Below are positions 28,022-41,922 of a stretch of 64,000 nt of DNA, piece after piece. The DNA comes from Anadara kagoshimensis. Taxonomy: Eukaryota > Mollusca > Bivalvia > Arcoida > Arcidae. The position numbers and the translations under genes are program-made. Each line of letters begins with the position of its first letter. Position 1 is the stretch's first letter. The stretch spans positions 16,649,234 through 16,713,233 of the forward strand of contig CM037870.1 of assembly GCA_021292105.1 (NCBI GenBank), in the 5' to 3' direction. Under the pieces are notes generated by a model. The model was given only the letters and a program-made list of their open reading frames with translations. It ran no database searches and had not been told where the DNA came from.

Positions 28022-31000
28022 TTCACGTTGACATCGGTATATGATTCAAAATAAACCCAAGAATTACATATGAAAAATCTGGTTCTTGAAATTGCCACAT
28101 AAGTGCATTATTTCATATACCAATTTGAACTTAAATGTGAGATTAATCAGCACTTTTGTGCAATACAGAATTCGAATTTGACCTTGAAATTATCAGTAAA
28201 AATGGATATGACCTTCAATTGCTGGTAATTCTGATTCAGAATTCAGAATATAAAATTTGGATTTGACCTTGATCTTGCATTGATTTTGGGCTTCGCCTTA
28301 CAAAACAAATGACATTAAAAATGTCTATTTATTATTCTGATAAAATGATAAAACAAGTGAAAATTCTTTAATATTTTATATTTTTATTCTTAATGAAATT
28401 AAAAATGTCTGTTTATTATTCTTATAATTTAAAAAACAAGTGCAAATTCTTTAAATTTTTTTTTAGTTTTAGGTGTTATGGTATTGTGAAGCAGACAGGT
28501 GACAAATGGACAGACAGACAAACACCAGAAAAACAAAGTGACCAAGTGTTATAGAAAGAAATCAGTGAAGAGATGTGACAATGTGAGCAACAACATTTTT
28601 AGTGTCCAAACATGAATTATATACCGGGTACTTGAATGTATCTATCCAGATACCATGCTTAACATTAAATCATTCTACATATAAAAGTTTCCCTTCAAAC
28701 ATAGAAAGAGATACGCCATCTAATTGGGCATCAAGTGGCAATTTATTCCTAAGGTCAGAGTTCAAGGTTGTTGAAAGGTGAAAATATAGAATTACCTTGA
28801 AGAATGCTGACATGTCACACCTTTGGTCATCGATCCTCTTCCCTTGTAGCTGAACCAACATCTCAAACAGGTCATTAGTCTATAAATAAAAAATAACATT
28901 GTAAAAAGCACAATGAGTGGATGCTTCTACCTATCAAATGGCTGGAAGGGTTGGGCACTCTGTGACTGTAGGGTTGGACATTCTGTGACCAAGTGGTCTA
29001 AAGCCTGCTCCTACAGATCACACCCTCTCACAGCCACTCAGGACAGATTCTAGTGTGAGAAGATTGTCAGTTCACTTGCAGTAGGTTAGCGATTTTCTCT
29101 GATCAGGCCCATTTCCTTCGCCATCAATGAAGCAGTGGTCTCCATAAAGCCAGGCGACAAAAGTTGTCCGATACTTGTTTGGATTTGGATTAAGTTTGTT
29201 GCCTACTGCCATTTGTAAATTTGGTTTTTGCAGTACATACTGTATATTACTCTATTTACATGGCATCAAAATTTTGTGGTTTGACAATGCCCCAGTGTAT
29301 TCGCAATGTCAAATTTTCCCGGTTTTATTCGATTAAAGGGAAGGAAGTGGGTGAGAACCTGAAACATTTACTGAATGCCTCAAAATGTTGTATCCTGACA
29401 GCGGTTTTATTTTTGTGAATATGGTGAAAATTAAAAGTGCAGTCCAACCTGCCTTAAAGGCCACCTCTATATAAGGACCACCTGCTTATAAAGACCAGTA
29501 GAATTGTATCCCAATTGTTCTTCATTCATATTATTTGAACCTGTATATAAAGGTCATCTGTCCATAAAGGACACTTTTACTGTTCTCTTGAGTGGCCTTT
29601 ATAGACAGGTTTGACTTAACAGCGAAACATTTAACCCCATACTTGCTACCTTACTTTTAGAAACATGTCTTCTACTTCAAAATTTACTGATATGACTGGA
29701 ATCATTACTGATGAACTGACAATCTGGATATATGTGAAACAATTTTGACTTGGGACCTATAGCACCATTAATCCATCCCACACCTCTCTTATTACAGGTA
29801 TTGCTTTGTTTTATTGTTTGTATATATACCTGTTAACGAGTCAATAACCAACAATAACGACCTTTATATCTATATAAGTCACAGGTACGTCAATAAATTG
29901 ATAAATCAACAAGGGCCCGATAATGTGACAAGAATGATCAACAAAGAACCAATTACCTGACAAAATGACAGACAATGGTGTAGATCATGCAAATAAGCCG
30001 ACGTTTCTACCTCAAAAAGGAATGGCCATCTAATCTATTATAAATGCAATATTCAAGGCATTTTATTGGAACATGCCTCAGTCAATACCACCACCAGGGT
30101 AGCCCAACGGGTAAAATGCTTGCTCTGTATGTGATAGGTCAGGGCCTTGGCCAGTACAACCACCATGATAGCTCAGTTGGTAAAGTGCTTGCTCTGTATG
30201 TGATAGGTCAGGGCCTTGGCCAATACAACCACCATGATAGCTCAGTTGGTAAAGTGCTTGCTCTGTATGTGATAGGTCAGGGCCTTGGCCAATACAACCA
30301 CCATGATAGCTCAGTTGGTAAAGTGCTTGCTCTGTATGTGATAGGTCAGGGCCTTGGCCAATACAACCACCATGATAGCCCAGTTGGTAAAGTGCTTGCT
30401 CTGTATGTGAGGTCTGGGCCTGGGCCAATACAAGTACGATGGTAGCTCAGATGCTATAGAGCTTGTTCTGTACATGGAAGGTCAGGGTTCAAACCCTGAT
30501 CTGGGTCTGACCAGGCCTTAAAAATAAGAATTGGCTAATCTTTAGTCAAGCAGTCCACATTTAGTAATGACAGTTACTGGGTCTTCGCAAGAGACCTTAA
30601 AAACTAAGGTGGAGATAACCAGTCTCATAATATGGATCAAATATAAATCCTTTTTAGTAAAGCAGTCGGCACAAGTCAAACCCACAAGCTAGACACCGAA
30701 AGTAGTTTGGGGGCCTCAGTGGCCAAGTGGCCTAAAACCTACAAATCAATTGGCGCCTCTCACTATCTCGGTGAGAATCACATTCAAGCAGATTCAGTGT
30801 GAGAAAGTTTGTAACTATGCTTGCCAAAGTTCAGTGGTTTTACCTTGGCACTCCATTTCAGAACAGCCTGCCTTCATTTAAGTGAAGAATTTAAACTGGG
30901 GCATAAAACACCATCATGCCAATAGAGCTGCCTACCTCCATATATTAAGTGAAAATCTTGACTTAAGAAATAAGGTAATTTTCCAATGTCTTTATGAACT

Positions 31001-34000
31001 TGCATAGTATAATGGGTTGTCTCAAACTGCATAAAATGCAAAGCCTTTTGCTAAAAAATTTGAGACAGCTCATTATACTTTGCAAGTTCATAAAGTATAT
31101 ACAATATTTATAAAAATTAACTTTATTGCTGTCTCACATTTTCCATGTTAATTTTAAAACAATTTTGAAATGTGATGTTATGCATCTTTCTCATAAAAAT
31201 GGGTCGTCTCCTGTCAGTCAACGAGAGCATTGGACATCTGACGTCATCATGTCAGCGCATGGAGCAATGTCTCTATGAAGTTGCAAAGTATAGTCGATGT
31301 CAAATACTTTGTTGAAGCAAAGATTTTTGGGTCATAAAACACCATTACGTCAATCCAGTCCACTTCACGTCACTCGTCAACACTCTTGGTATAATATAAA
31401 TGTTTATTAGGGTGATAACTCCCGTTATTATCATATAGTTATCTAAATGACTTTATGACATTATGTCGCTGGTTCAATTCATCTCCCGTTATTGACATTT
31501 ATTATAGATAATACACTTTTATCAATTATACACCCTCAAAATCAACTTATATATAAAGAGAGCTAAGGCCTGACGACAGTTTAACACTAAGCTAACAAAA
31601 ACAAGTCCATTTACAGCTGCTGAGTGGCTAAAATATGGATAGCGGGTGACCTGAAAACCTTCCCAGAGACAGATAGCAGCCACCGAAAAACTGTCAAGAT
31701 AAAGCTAGCGAGAGGCAGATATGAGCTGGCAATTGGTTAGCTTAGTGTTAAACTTTTGACAGGCCTGTACTGTACGTTCTATCTATTTGTATATGACAGA
31801 AATTGAGAACGAACCACTCATACTCGAGAATATCTCGTTAAATAAAATGTTATAGTGCCCCTTTGGTTTACTTCCTTCTTTGCCACTTTGCTAGTTGGTG
31901 CGTCAGTGGCTGTGTCGTCTAAAGTGTGTGCTTGCGGATCACAGTGCCATTGACCCCCTAAGTCTAACCCCATTCTGACAGATTCTAGTGTGAGGAAGGT
32001 TTTTAGTTTGTTTGCTGAAGGTTGGTGGTTTTCTCTGGACACTCTGGTTTCCTACACAATGTTTAAAGTAACTAAGTTCACCATATAAGTGAAAGAATTC
32101 AATGTCTTGCTGAAAAAATCAATTCATAACCTGTTATTTTAGGCTTAAACCCAAAACCACCAAAACACAATTCATAACCTGTTATTTTAGGATTAAACCC
32201 AAAACCCCCAAAACACAATTCATAACCTGTTATTTTAGGCTTAAACCCAAAACCCCCAAGTCCGCTGTTCACTTATTGTAGCCACATATTTCCACACATA
32301 ACAGTAGAATAGCATTTTATGTCAATGACAATATTCTTTTACTTTTATCAAGGCAGTTAGTTCTGGGATAGGTGTAGGAAACTATAGTGCTGGGAAAATA
32401 TCCACAGACCTTCAACAAGTGAAATGACACTTTCTCACACAAGGATCTGTCAAGAGTGGGATATGGAAACTAGGAAGTGAGAGCCACTGTGATTTATAAG
32501 CTGGCGCATAAGGCCACTTGACCACCGAGTTACTATCACAGATAGGGATCACATGATAAGTTTTTTATATGACGTTAACTTACTTTTTCATCCGTTTCCG
32601 GAGATGTTGGACTCTGCTGTTGTTTGGGCGCATGGTCCTCACAATACAACTGACCATCCATGGCCTGTTTCCTGAAAATACACAAAAACAAAATCTTATA
32701 TAAAATCAATAATTGACTGGTCATCTATTGGTCACTCATCAATACCACCGGGCCCAAGTTTCACAATCTTTTCTTAATTAATATTTTCCTTAGCTTAAAT
32801 TTAGCAAATTTTGGCAAGCTCCTTTTGGAGTTTTGTCAAAACTAAAAGCAGATGTCAAAAGTTTGATATAATCTTTAAAATGACACCATAAATTTTTTAA
32901 TATCTTAACAATTAGCAAAATTGTAAAGTTTTTTAATTTGCCAGATTTAAGTTAACGAAAATTTTAAGTTAAACCAAGGCCCCAGTTAAATTTTAACTTC
33001 TGTTAATTTTGGCAAAAAATTTTCAAACTACAAATTAACGTTTTTGTAAATATTATTACAGATGCTTGAAGTGATCTGAAAAATATACCTTAAATTCCTG
33101 AACATCTTAAAAATTAACAAAATTATTTTAAAAGATTTCGTATTAACCAGATTTAAGATAAGGATAATATTAGTTAAGGAATTGATTGTGAAACTGGAAT
33201 TAAGATTATCTGAAATTAAGGAAAGGAAATAATGTGATATTAAACATAAACCAGGTTGTTTAAAGTTTGGTTTACCAGGTGCAAACTTGCACATTACATT
33301 TCATATTTAAGAACTGGAAAATTGCTGATGCAATGTTAAGCAGCATTCAATGATAACAACAACAGCATTTCCTCATTTATAAGACACTGTTGTTTTCAAT
33401 AACAACAGCAAAAGTTTTCACTTGGGGATTAAAAAAACAATAAAGTTTACATAGAATTTAATCTGATGGCATAGTGATTACATTTGATGTCAATACTGTT
33501 TTTCAACAAAGAAAGCAAAATGATTTTCACTGGGGGATTAAAACATTATATTGCCCCCAGAGTTATTTCATCCATCCATCATCTTGGCCTGAAGTTTTTC
33601 TAGGAATATAGCACACATAAGACACACATGAAAATGTAATACAACATGTCATTACTTACATATATCTTTTACAAGACACACATATATGTATCAATTTTTA
33701 CTACACATGTCACCATTCATGTTCTCACATCTTGTAAATACACAGTATGAAACAAACATAGATCATATCCTATTGACTGGGGCAATGTGCGAAATATGGA
33801 TTGCATTCAACTATTAGCTGTATTTACTGGCTACAATGAGGAACATTCCTTTTACTCCTTGCTGGGAATCGAACCCGGGTCAATTATCTATTGTTTTGTC
33901 TGAATGATATCCGTTATGCCTTAGTCACACATTCACAGGTCACCATCACCGATTAAATTTTATGGATGACCCGTGACTCTGACGAGGTGATCCATGTATG

Positions 34001-37000
34001 TGTGACTGGGGCATTAGGAGTGACATCTCTTAACATTACATACATGCTCTCTTCTGAATCCAAAGTGCTATTCAATATCTAACTTGAAAATACAGTCAAC
34101 GCTTTACATTCTGAAACTGATCAAATCCAATCAAATAGCCCACTCCTATTGCCAAATCAGTTAATATCTTAAAATCTAAAACCTATCAAATCCAACTGTC
34201 CACTTTTCAAATCCATGGAGTTAAAATTTTGCACTCCGAGTCAAATCAAATCAAATCAAATCAAATCAATGAGTCCAATTAAATCCAAACTGTGTGTGTT
34301 AAATCCTGTCATAATCTTGCAATCCAATCCAATCAAACTGTCACATACGGTCAATACCTGACATTCTGCATCAAACCAAAACTTCCAGTCCAACTGTCAA
34401 ATCTAGTCAACGAATTACACTTTAAATCCAATCAATTCAAATTGCCCAATCCAATCCAACTGCCAATATCTTACTCTGAATCCAGTCAAATTGTCTAATC
34501 CAATCCAACTGCCAAATCTAGTCAATATCTTGGTCTGAATTCAGTCAAATCAAACAATCCACCAAACGAATATTTTACTCTGAATCAAATCCGATCAAAC
34601 AGTCCAGTCCTACTGTCAAATCCAGTCAAGATTTTACACTTTGCCACTGTATATGTAAATCAATGGCATATTTGTGAATGATAAATACCAGCATAAATCT
34701 CTTCCTGGTCAAATAAAATGACCATTACAGAGGTCAATTCATGTAAAATGACCAATACAGAGATCTATTCCTGTTGTCCACTGTCCAAAATTAAGATACA
34801 GCTGACATTCTAAGTACAGATTAACTGCTGACCAATACATACAGGATGACCGCTGACTTGTAAATCATATTACATCCCTGACCAATGTCCAATATCATAA
34901 AATGTCCAATATCGTAAAAATCATTTATCATTCTAGGAGACTGACCATAGAAAATTTTTGCAATTATTCTATAAATTAGGCTAGCATTATTAGCACATTT
35001 TCCTATTCTCGGAAGGTGGAAATCAAAACAAAATAGAATAAAGTAGAGTTGGACATTTTATCTAAATTTTCCGTCCTTGGGAATGTGTCTAATCTTGTGT
35101 AAACAAAGAGGTCGAGAGTTTAATGTAACTGACTATCCACTACAATAAATTCAATAAAACACATTAAAATGCATTATCATCCGACACATTATATCACATT
35201 ATAGGCTCATGTAATTCCCAAGATACTGGTTTTCTCTTCTATCTGACCAAATTCCGTGTGAAGAGTGGAGTAATGGAGTTTTATGTTCCAGTCAAGATTC
35301 CTCCACTTATATCGAGGCAGCCAGTTGGAAACCAGGGCATAATGATTTAACACAATATAGGTAGTTATGATCAAAAACAGGGAAGTGAGACCGGGTGCTC
35401 CGGAAGGGTAAGCACCTCCTGTTTAGCTAGCTACACCCGCCACTTGTGTATTATTGTCTGAATCTGTGCCAGGGTGTGGAGAAATGTGTTTTACGCCCAA
35501 GTCAAGATTCTTTCACTAATATCAAGATGGTTAATTCAGAAATTGTTTGAGGAAAACCATCAATCTTTGGCCAGCAAACTGATAAGCTTATTCACATACT
35601 TGTCCTAGCCGGGTGTGAGGCCGCAGTGGCCTAATTGATAAGACATTAGTCTTCAAATCCAGGGTCTCTCACTGCTGCGAGTTCCGAGTCCCACTTAGAC
35701 CACATGTGGGAAAGTGAATTTTTTTTTGCCGTTGGCCTTTACTGATTTACCAGGTATCAGTATAATAGACTGGGGGAATGGTGACTTGTCTGCGGCATAC
35801 TGACTCTGTGAGCTAGCACATTAAAGTCACCCCAAATGTGCACTAGTACAAGGCAGACCATACAACACACTCGCACTTCACATGCATACATAAAATTGTT
35901 CATAGATTAATCCATAGGGATTAATAAAATAGTTCTCGCCGTGAATAGTTGAAAAATTGCTGATGTGACGTTAAGCAACATTCAACCAATCAAGCTAGAT
36001 GTGATCCGTTACCTGATGCATTGGACCATTTGGCCATTTAGGTTTCTACTTCAGACACAAGAGTTCTCAATGAAACAGGTTAGTGCCTGACCAGTACATT
36101 TAGTCAACAAAAATGTTTAAATATCAGACTCCAATATCAATATCAACTCCTTCACTGCAGATAGAATAAAAGCCATTTTGTACCATTCAAAAATCTTGAA
36201 ATTATTTCTCTAACTTAAGCAGCTTAGCTCTTGACCAGTGCATTTTGTCAACAAAAATGTTTAAATATCAGACTCCAATATCAACTCTCACACTGCAGAT
36301 AGAATAAAAGCCATTTTGTACCATTCAAAAATCTTGAAATTATTTCTCTAACTTAAGCAGCTTAGCTCTTGACCAGTGCATTTTGTCAACAAAAATGTTT
36401 AAATATCAGACTCCAATATCAACTCTCACACTGCAGATAGAATAAAAGCCATTTTGTACCATTCAAAAATCTTGAAATTATTTCTCTAACTTTAGCAGCT
36501 TAGCTCTTGACCCAGTGCATTTTGTCAACAAAAATGTTTAAATATCAGACTCCAATATCAACTCTCACACTGCAGATAGAATAAAAGCCATTTTGTACTT
36601 TTCAAAAATCTTGAAATTATTTCTCTAACTTAAGCAGCTTAGCTCTTGACCAGTGCATTTTGTCAACAAAAATGTTTAAATATCAGACTCCAATATCAAC
36701 TCTCACACTGCAGATAGAATATACTATTTAATAGTAAGCCATATTGTGCTTTGCTAAAAACTTGAAATCATTTCCCTAATTTGGAAAAAAAAAAATTTAA
36801 GCTAATGAAGAAATTTTTAGTTAGTCATCGGATTACAGATTAAGCTTTTAATCTTCAAAGCTAAGAAATCGACAATTTTAATTTCCGTTAAAAAAAACCA
36901 GCATGCTTTCAAACATTTTTTTCCTAAAAGACTTACTGACAAAAAATAACAATTTTAGAAACAAAGTTAAATCCCTAATACAAAGACAAAAACAATTGAG

Positions 37001-40000
37001 AAAAAAAAATCAATTTCATGACATTTAGCTTATAAGATCCTCTTAAAGTTCTAAGAAATTTTAAACTGACAAAGCAGTTAGCTTTAGGCCAAACAAAACA
37101 ATGTGTGGTTCAGATATCCTCACTGATCTTATTTTAGTATAGCTGGCATCAAAGTTTTTTACCATCCAGATTTTAGATTTTACAGATTTACTCTTCAAAC
37201 AATAATGAAAAAGATAGTAAATTGATAAAAATAAAATAAGTAAATATATTTATAGAAAGATCTTGGAGTGAAATGCATGTTTTCTTTTCTCACTGTACAA
37301 AATATTTGCATTTCAACGCCCCACCCCCCATCCCTTTAAATACTACAGGATTTGAACAGAAATTGATTGCATGTTTTGATTTAATAGAAATTGATCCAAC
37401 AGATTTTCATCATTGTCAGAACATGTTAATACCAAATTCATCACAAACACACTTATTTTGTATGGCCTTAAGTACCTAGAATGATTTTGAACACATAAAT
37501 TGATTGCATGTTTTGATTTTTCAATCCTTGTCAGGATGAGTTAATACCCAATTCTTCACAAACATACATTTTTTTGTTTGGCCTCAAGTACCTAGAATGA
37601 TTTTGAACATACAGGATTTTAACAGAAATTGATTACATGTTTTGTCTGGTCTTAATAGACAGGTGGTCTTTATAGAGGTTAGTTTTTATTGAAATATAAC
37701 ACAAAGAGACTTTAAATCACTGGTCTTAATGAACAATTAGTCAATATTAATTGATCTAACCATGTCAGGATGAGCTAATATCCAATTCATCACCATATTA
37801 CCTGACTGATAAGCTTTTACATATCAATTAAGATCCATGTTCTGTTAATATCATGTATTGGTCAACTGGTCAAGAATGTTACTTAGCATTACATAACTAT
37901 CAATATCTCAGCATTAGTGGACATTGCCCCAGGCCAGGCGCAATGACCTAAGACTGAGCAAGACATGACCTTTAGGGCTTTCAAATCTAGAAAACCTAGA
38001 GCCTATGTGATACTTGGGATCCAAGGAATATGGAATTTATAGACAGTTGGTCTTTAAATACAGGTTCATTTTTTATTAAAATGATCCTGAATCATTCTTC
38101 TACTGGACAGGTGGTCTCAGGTTTGGTAGAGGCATGAGACAAAGGGATCTTAAATCACTAATAAGTTGGACCGATGGTCTTTATACAAAAGTTCTTTTGT
38201 TTATAATTCACAGCAGAAGAATTTTAAAACAGTGTTCTTAACGGAAAGGTGGTCTTTTTATAGAGGTCCTGTTTGGTTGAGCTAGGAAGTAAAGGTACCT
38301 TACATCCCTGGTCTGAATGGACAGGTGCTCTTTACATAGAGGTTATTTTTTTATTAAAATATAAAACACAGAGACTTTAAATCACTGGTCTTAATGTCTT
38401 TGTAGAGGTTATTTTTTTATTAAAATATAAAACACAGAGACTTTAAATCACTAGTCTTAATGTCTTTGTAGAGGTTATTTTTTTATTAAAATATAAAACA
38501 CAGAGACTTTAAATCACTGGTCTTACTTTGTAGAGGTTATTTTTTATTGAAATATAAAACACAGAGAGACTTTAAATCACTGGTCTTAATGGACAGGTAG
38601 TCTTTATAGAGGTTACTTTTTATTGAAATATAACACAAAGAGACTTAAATATCACTGGTCTTAATGAACAGGTAGTCTTTGTAGAGGTTATTTTTTATTG
38701 AAATATAACACAAAGAGACTTAAAAATCACTGGTCTTAATGAACAGGTGCTCTTTACATAGAGGTTATTTTTATTGAAATATAAAACACAGAGAGACTAA
38801 ATCACTGGTCTTAATGAACAGGTGGTCATTATAGAGGTTATTTTTTTTTATTGAAATATAACACAAAGAAACTTTAAATCACTGATCTTAATGGACAGGT
38901 GGTCTTTATATAGAGGTTTTATTGAGTTGAGACATGATGCAAAGGAGCCTTAAAAGTACAGATGGTTTTTATGAAGAGGTGGTCATTATAGACAGTTTTA
39001 CTGTAGATGCATAACTAAATGAAATTTCCAGTATTTCAATTTATGCAAGTTTCGCTGTAATATTAAATGAATTGTAAGCAACAAGTCTTTCAAATAGGGG
39101 GTGGTTGTGTGGGACTATAGGATATTATCAAAACTACACACACATACACTTATAAATTACTAATCCCCTAAAAATATAAAATATGTTTAATATTTGAAAA
39201 AATGATTATAAAGCAATAATTTGATGACATTTTAAAACAAATTATTAATTGATCATTATCAATAAATATTCATTAATTATAAAATTTAAAACTATCATTG
39301 TCCAATTTATCTGATCATTTTGGCACAAAAACAAAAAATCTTTTTATTGCATTTCTTTAAGAAGCACCTGGGCAAAAAACCAAGTTAGAATGAATGTCAA
39401 ATATTATTTCATGAACCTTATAATATATTGATTACCTCAATGTTTAATGATTTTTCACAATTTTTCAAAAGATTGAAAAAATTAAAATGTTGATTACAGT
39501 GGGTAACAAAATAATAGAAACAACACACACACAAACATATGTACCGGTACATGTATACAGTAAACCCTTGTTATAATGCCTCACTTTAACTTTTCCATCT
39601 CTCTGGAGTAAAAAAAAGCTTACGGAATGTGTATAAATTGCCACAATACATTGAAGTCCCAAAGCCTAAAACTTTCAATTTTTCTTTATGATATTCCCTT
39701 GATTTATCACCAAACCTTTATCATCCCAATATCTGACAAAAAAATGGTGACAATACAAAGAGGTTCTACTACTGTATATGTTTTTCGCCTTTTTAAAAAA
39801 GGACTTGCTCAAGTTAAAATACATGCTTTAAGCCATCCCCTACAAAACTGTAGCAACTATAACTTGACATAAATTCATCAATTTTCACATAAAACAAACA
39901 ATGTACCCTCACTAATACCTTCTTAATCTCCAGTTTCCTTCTTCCTTAAATTCCCCTCAAAACTAGATCAAAATCTAGGAGAAAAATCTGTATATGCATA

Positions 40001-41595
40001 AAAACAAAAAAAATCACCTTCCTTGACCAAAAATATTCATGAAAATGTTGAAATGAAGTCACATCATATTCTTACTGACACAATTGCACCAAGATTATAA
40101 ATACAAATATTCTTATATGAGGTGAAGTCAACGTTCAATTAGAAAATCCCGGACAATCAACATTTAAATATTGTATTTGATTATCATATAAATTAAATCC
40201 TGGTTGGTGACTAGAGTACAGGGCGATATCAGCTAGATTTATTTAACATTATTGCATGTTATATCATCTTATAATGACTCCTATCCTGTGCGATATCCCA
40301 TATTAATGACCTATAATGCCCTGAATATGAAATAACACATCTTGATGACTAAAAATGTCACATAACATCAATCTGTAAATAACGCCCTGTGTAAAATTAA
40401 CACTCACGGTGGATAACTCTGTACCTGATAAAAATAACCAATTTCATTTGAATTTAATCTTCTCAATTTTTTATTTTTCTATTTCATTTTGGTGGGGGGG
40501 GGGGGTGTTGTGCAACAACAACTTAGTCTTTGATGACTACTTGGTCTAAAGTGCCAGCTTAATGATCAAAGTACCTTTCACAGTCAAGACTCAAATTCCA
40601 CTTGTCCTCAGACAGGGCAGTGTGAGAAAATCCTAACGATTCGATTGGCGCTTTTATGCAATGCTGACATCAAAATTGACCACAAAGTGAAGGACAGGAT
40701 AAATTTCATTCAGATTTGCTGAATGATCCTCAATCAGATTGATAGTTTTCTCCCCCATTCCAGAACCCAACCATCTAGTAATGGGGAAGATTCTTGACCA
40801 GGGAGTAAAACTACCCATCTTATGTATTGATGACAAGATGTTATGATATATAATTGACCGCAAAATGAAGGATGGGACAATTTTTCATATTGATCTGATG
40901 ATTGACCCTCAGTCAGATGGTGGTTTTGTCCACCATCCCAGAACTGACCATCAGACCTAGTTACGTGAAAGATTCTCGACTAGGGCGTAAACTCAATTAC
41001 TCTGACAAGAAAAAAAAAGATCTATTAAACTTGACCACAACATGAAGGACAGAAGCATTTTTATAATGACCTGCTGACTGACCCTCAGTTATGACTTTAG
41101 ATGGTTTTTCTCCACCATCCCAGAACTGACCAATGGTTACATGAAAAAATCTGACAAGAAAACAGGATCTATTAAAACTGATCACAACATGAAGGACAGG
41201 AGAATTGCTGACTGACCCTCAGTTATGACTGTAGGTGGTTTTTCTCCACCATCCCAGAACTGACCAAGATGAGTGAAAAAAACTGACAAGATAACGAAAT
41301 CTATTAAAATTGACCACATCATGCTGGACAGAAGAATTTTCATACAGACCTGCTGATTGACCCTCAAGTCACTGTATTAACCCACTAACACCTGATACAG
41401 ATCAGTATCTGGCCATTTGTATGCCACTTTGGGTTCCGATGAGTACTTTGGGTCCTGATGACTCTATTTCCACTAATTAGGTACTTTGGTACTTTTAAAC
41501 TCAATTGATTGTACATATTAAACAAGTATGTTTCAAATAAGCTTTAAGTACTTGCATGTTTTAATAGTTTTGGAGTAATGCATACTAGCATGTAC

Positions 41596-41644
<49 letters not shown>

Positions 41645-41864
41645 ACAGATATTCTCTGGTAACAGAGGGAAAACAATGCAGCTATTCTTTTCTCTGAGAG
41701 AGAGAGAGAGAGAGAGAGATAGAGAGATTTTCTGATAGCTAAGAGAAGAGATATTATTTTCTGATGAAAGAGAGAGAGAGAGAGAGAGAGCAATAACAGT
41801 TTTTCTCTGAGAACAGATGAGAGATTACAACATTGCATGTATTATCTGTTGAGAGGCAGAGGGT

Positions 41865-41922
<58 letters not shown>

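Noticed and set aside
29221-29418. 65-codon plus-strand open frame
   Set aside because: Isolated, AT-rich, no recognisable family, and inside an intron of the opposite-strand gene.
30044-30445. Open frames of 133 and 116 codons on opposite strands
   Set aside because: Both come from the 69-bp repeat, whose unit length is a multiple of three.
40395-40445. Minus-strand ATG followed by a GTGAGT donor, a possible first exon
   Set aside because: It would leave in phase 1, which does not join to exon 2, and the peptide is unremarkable.
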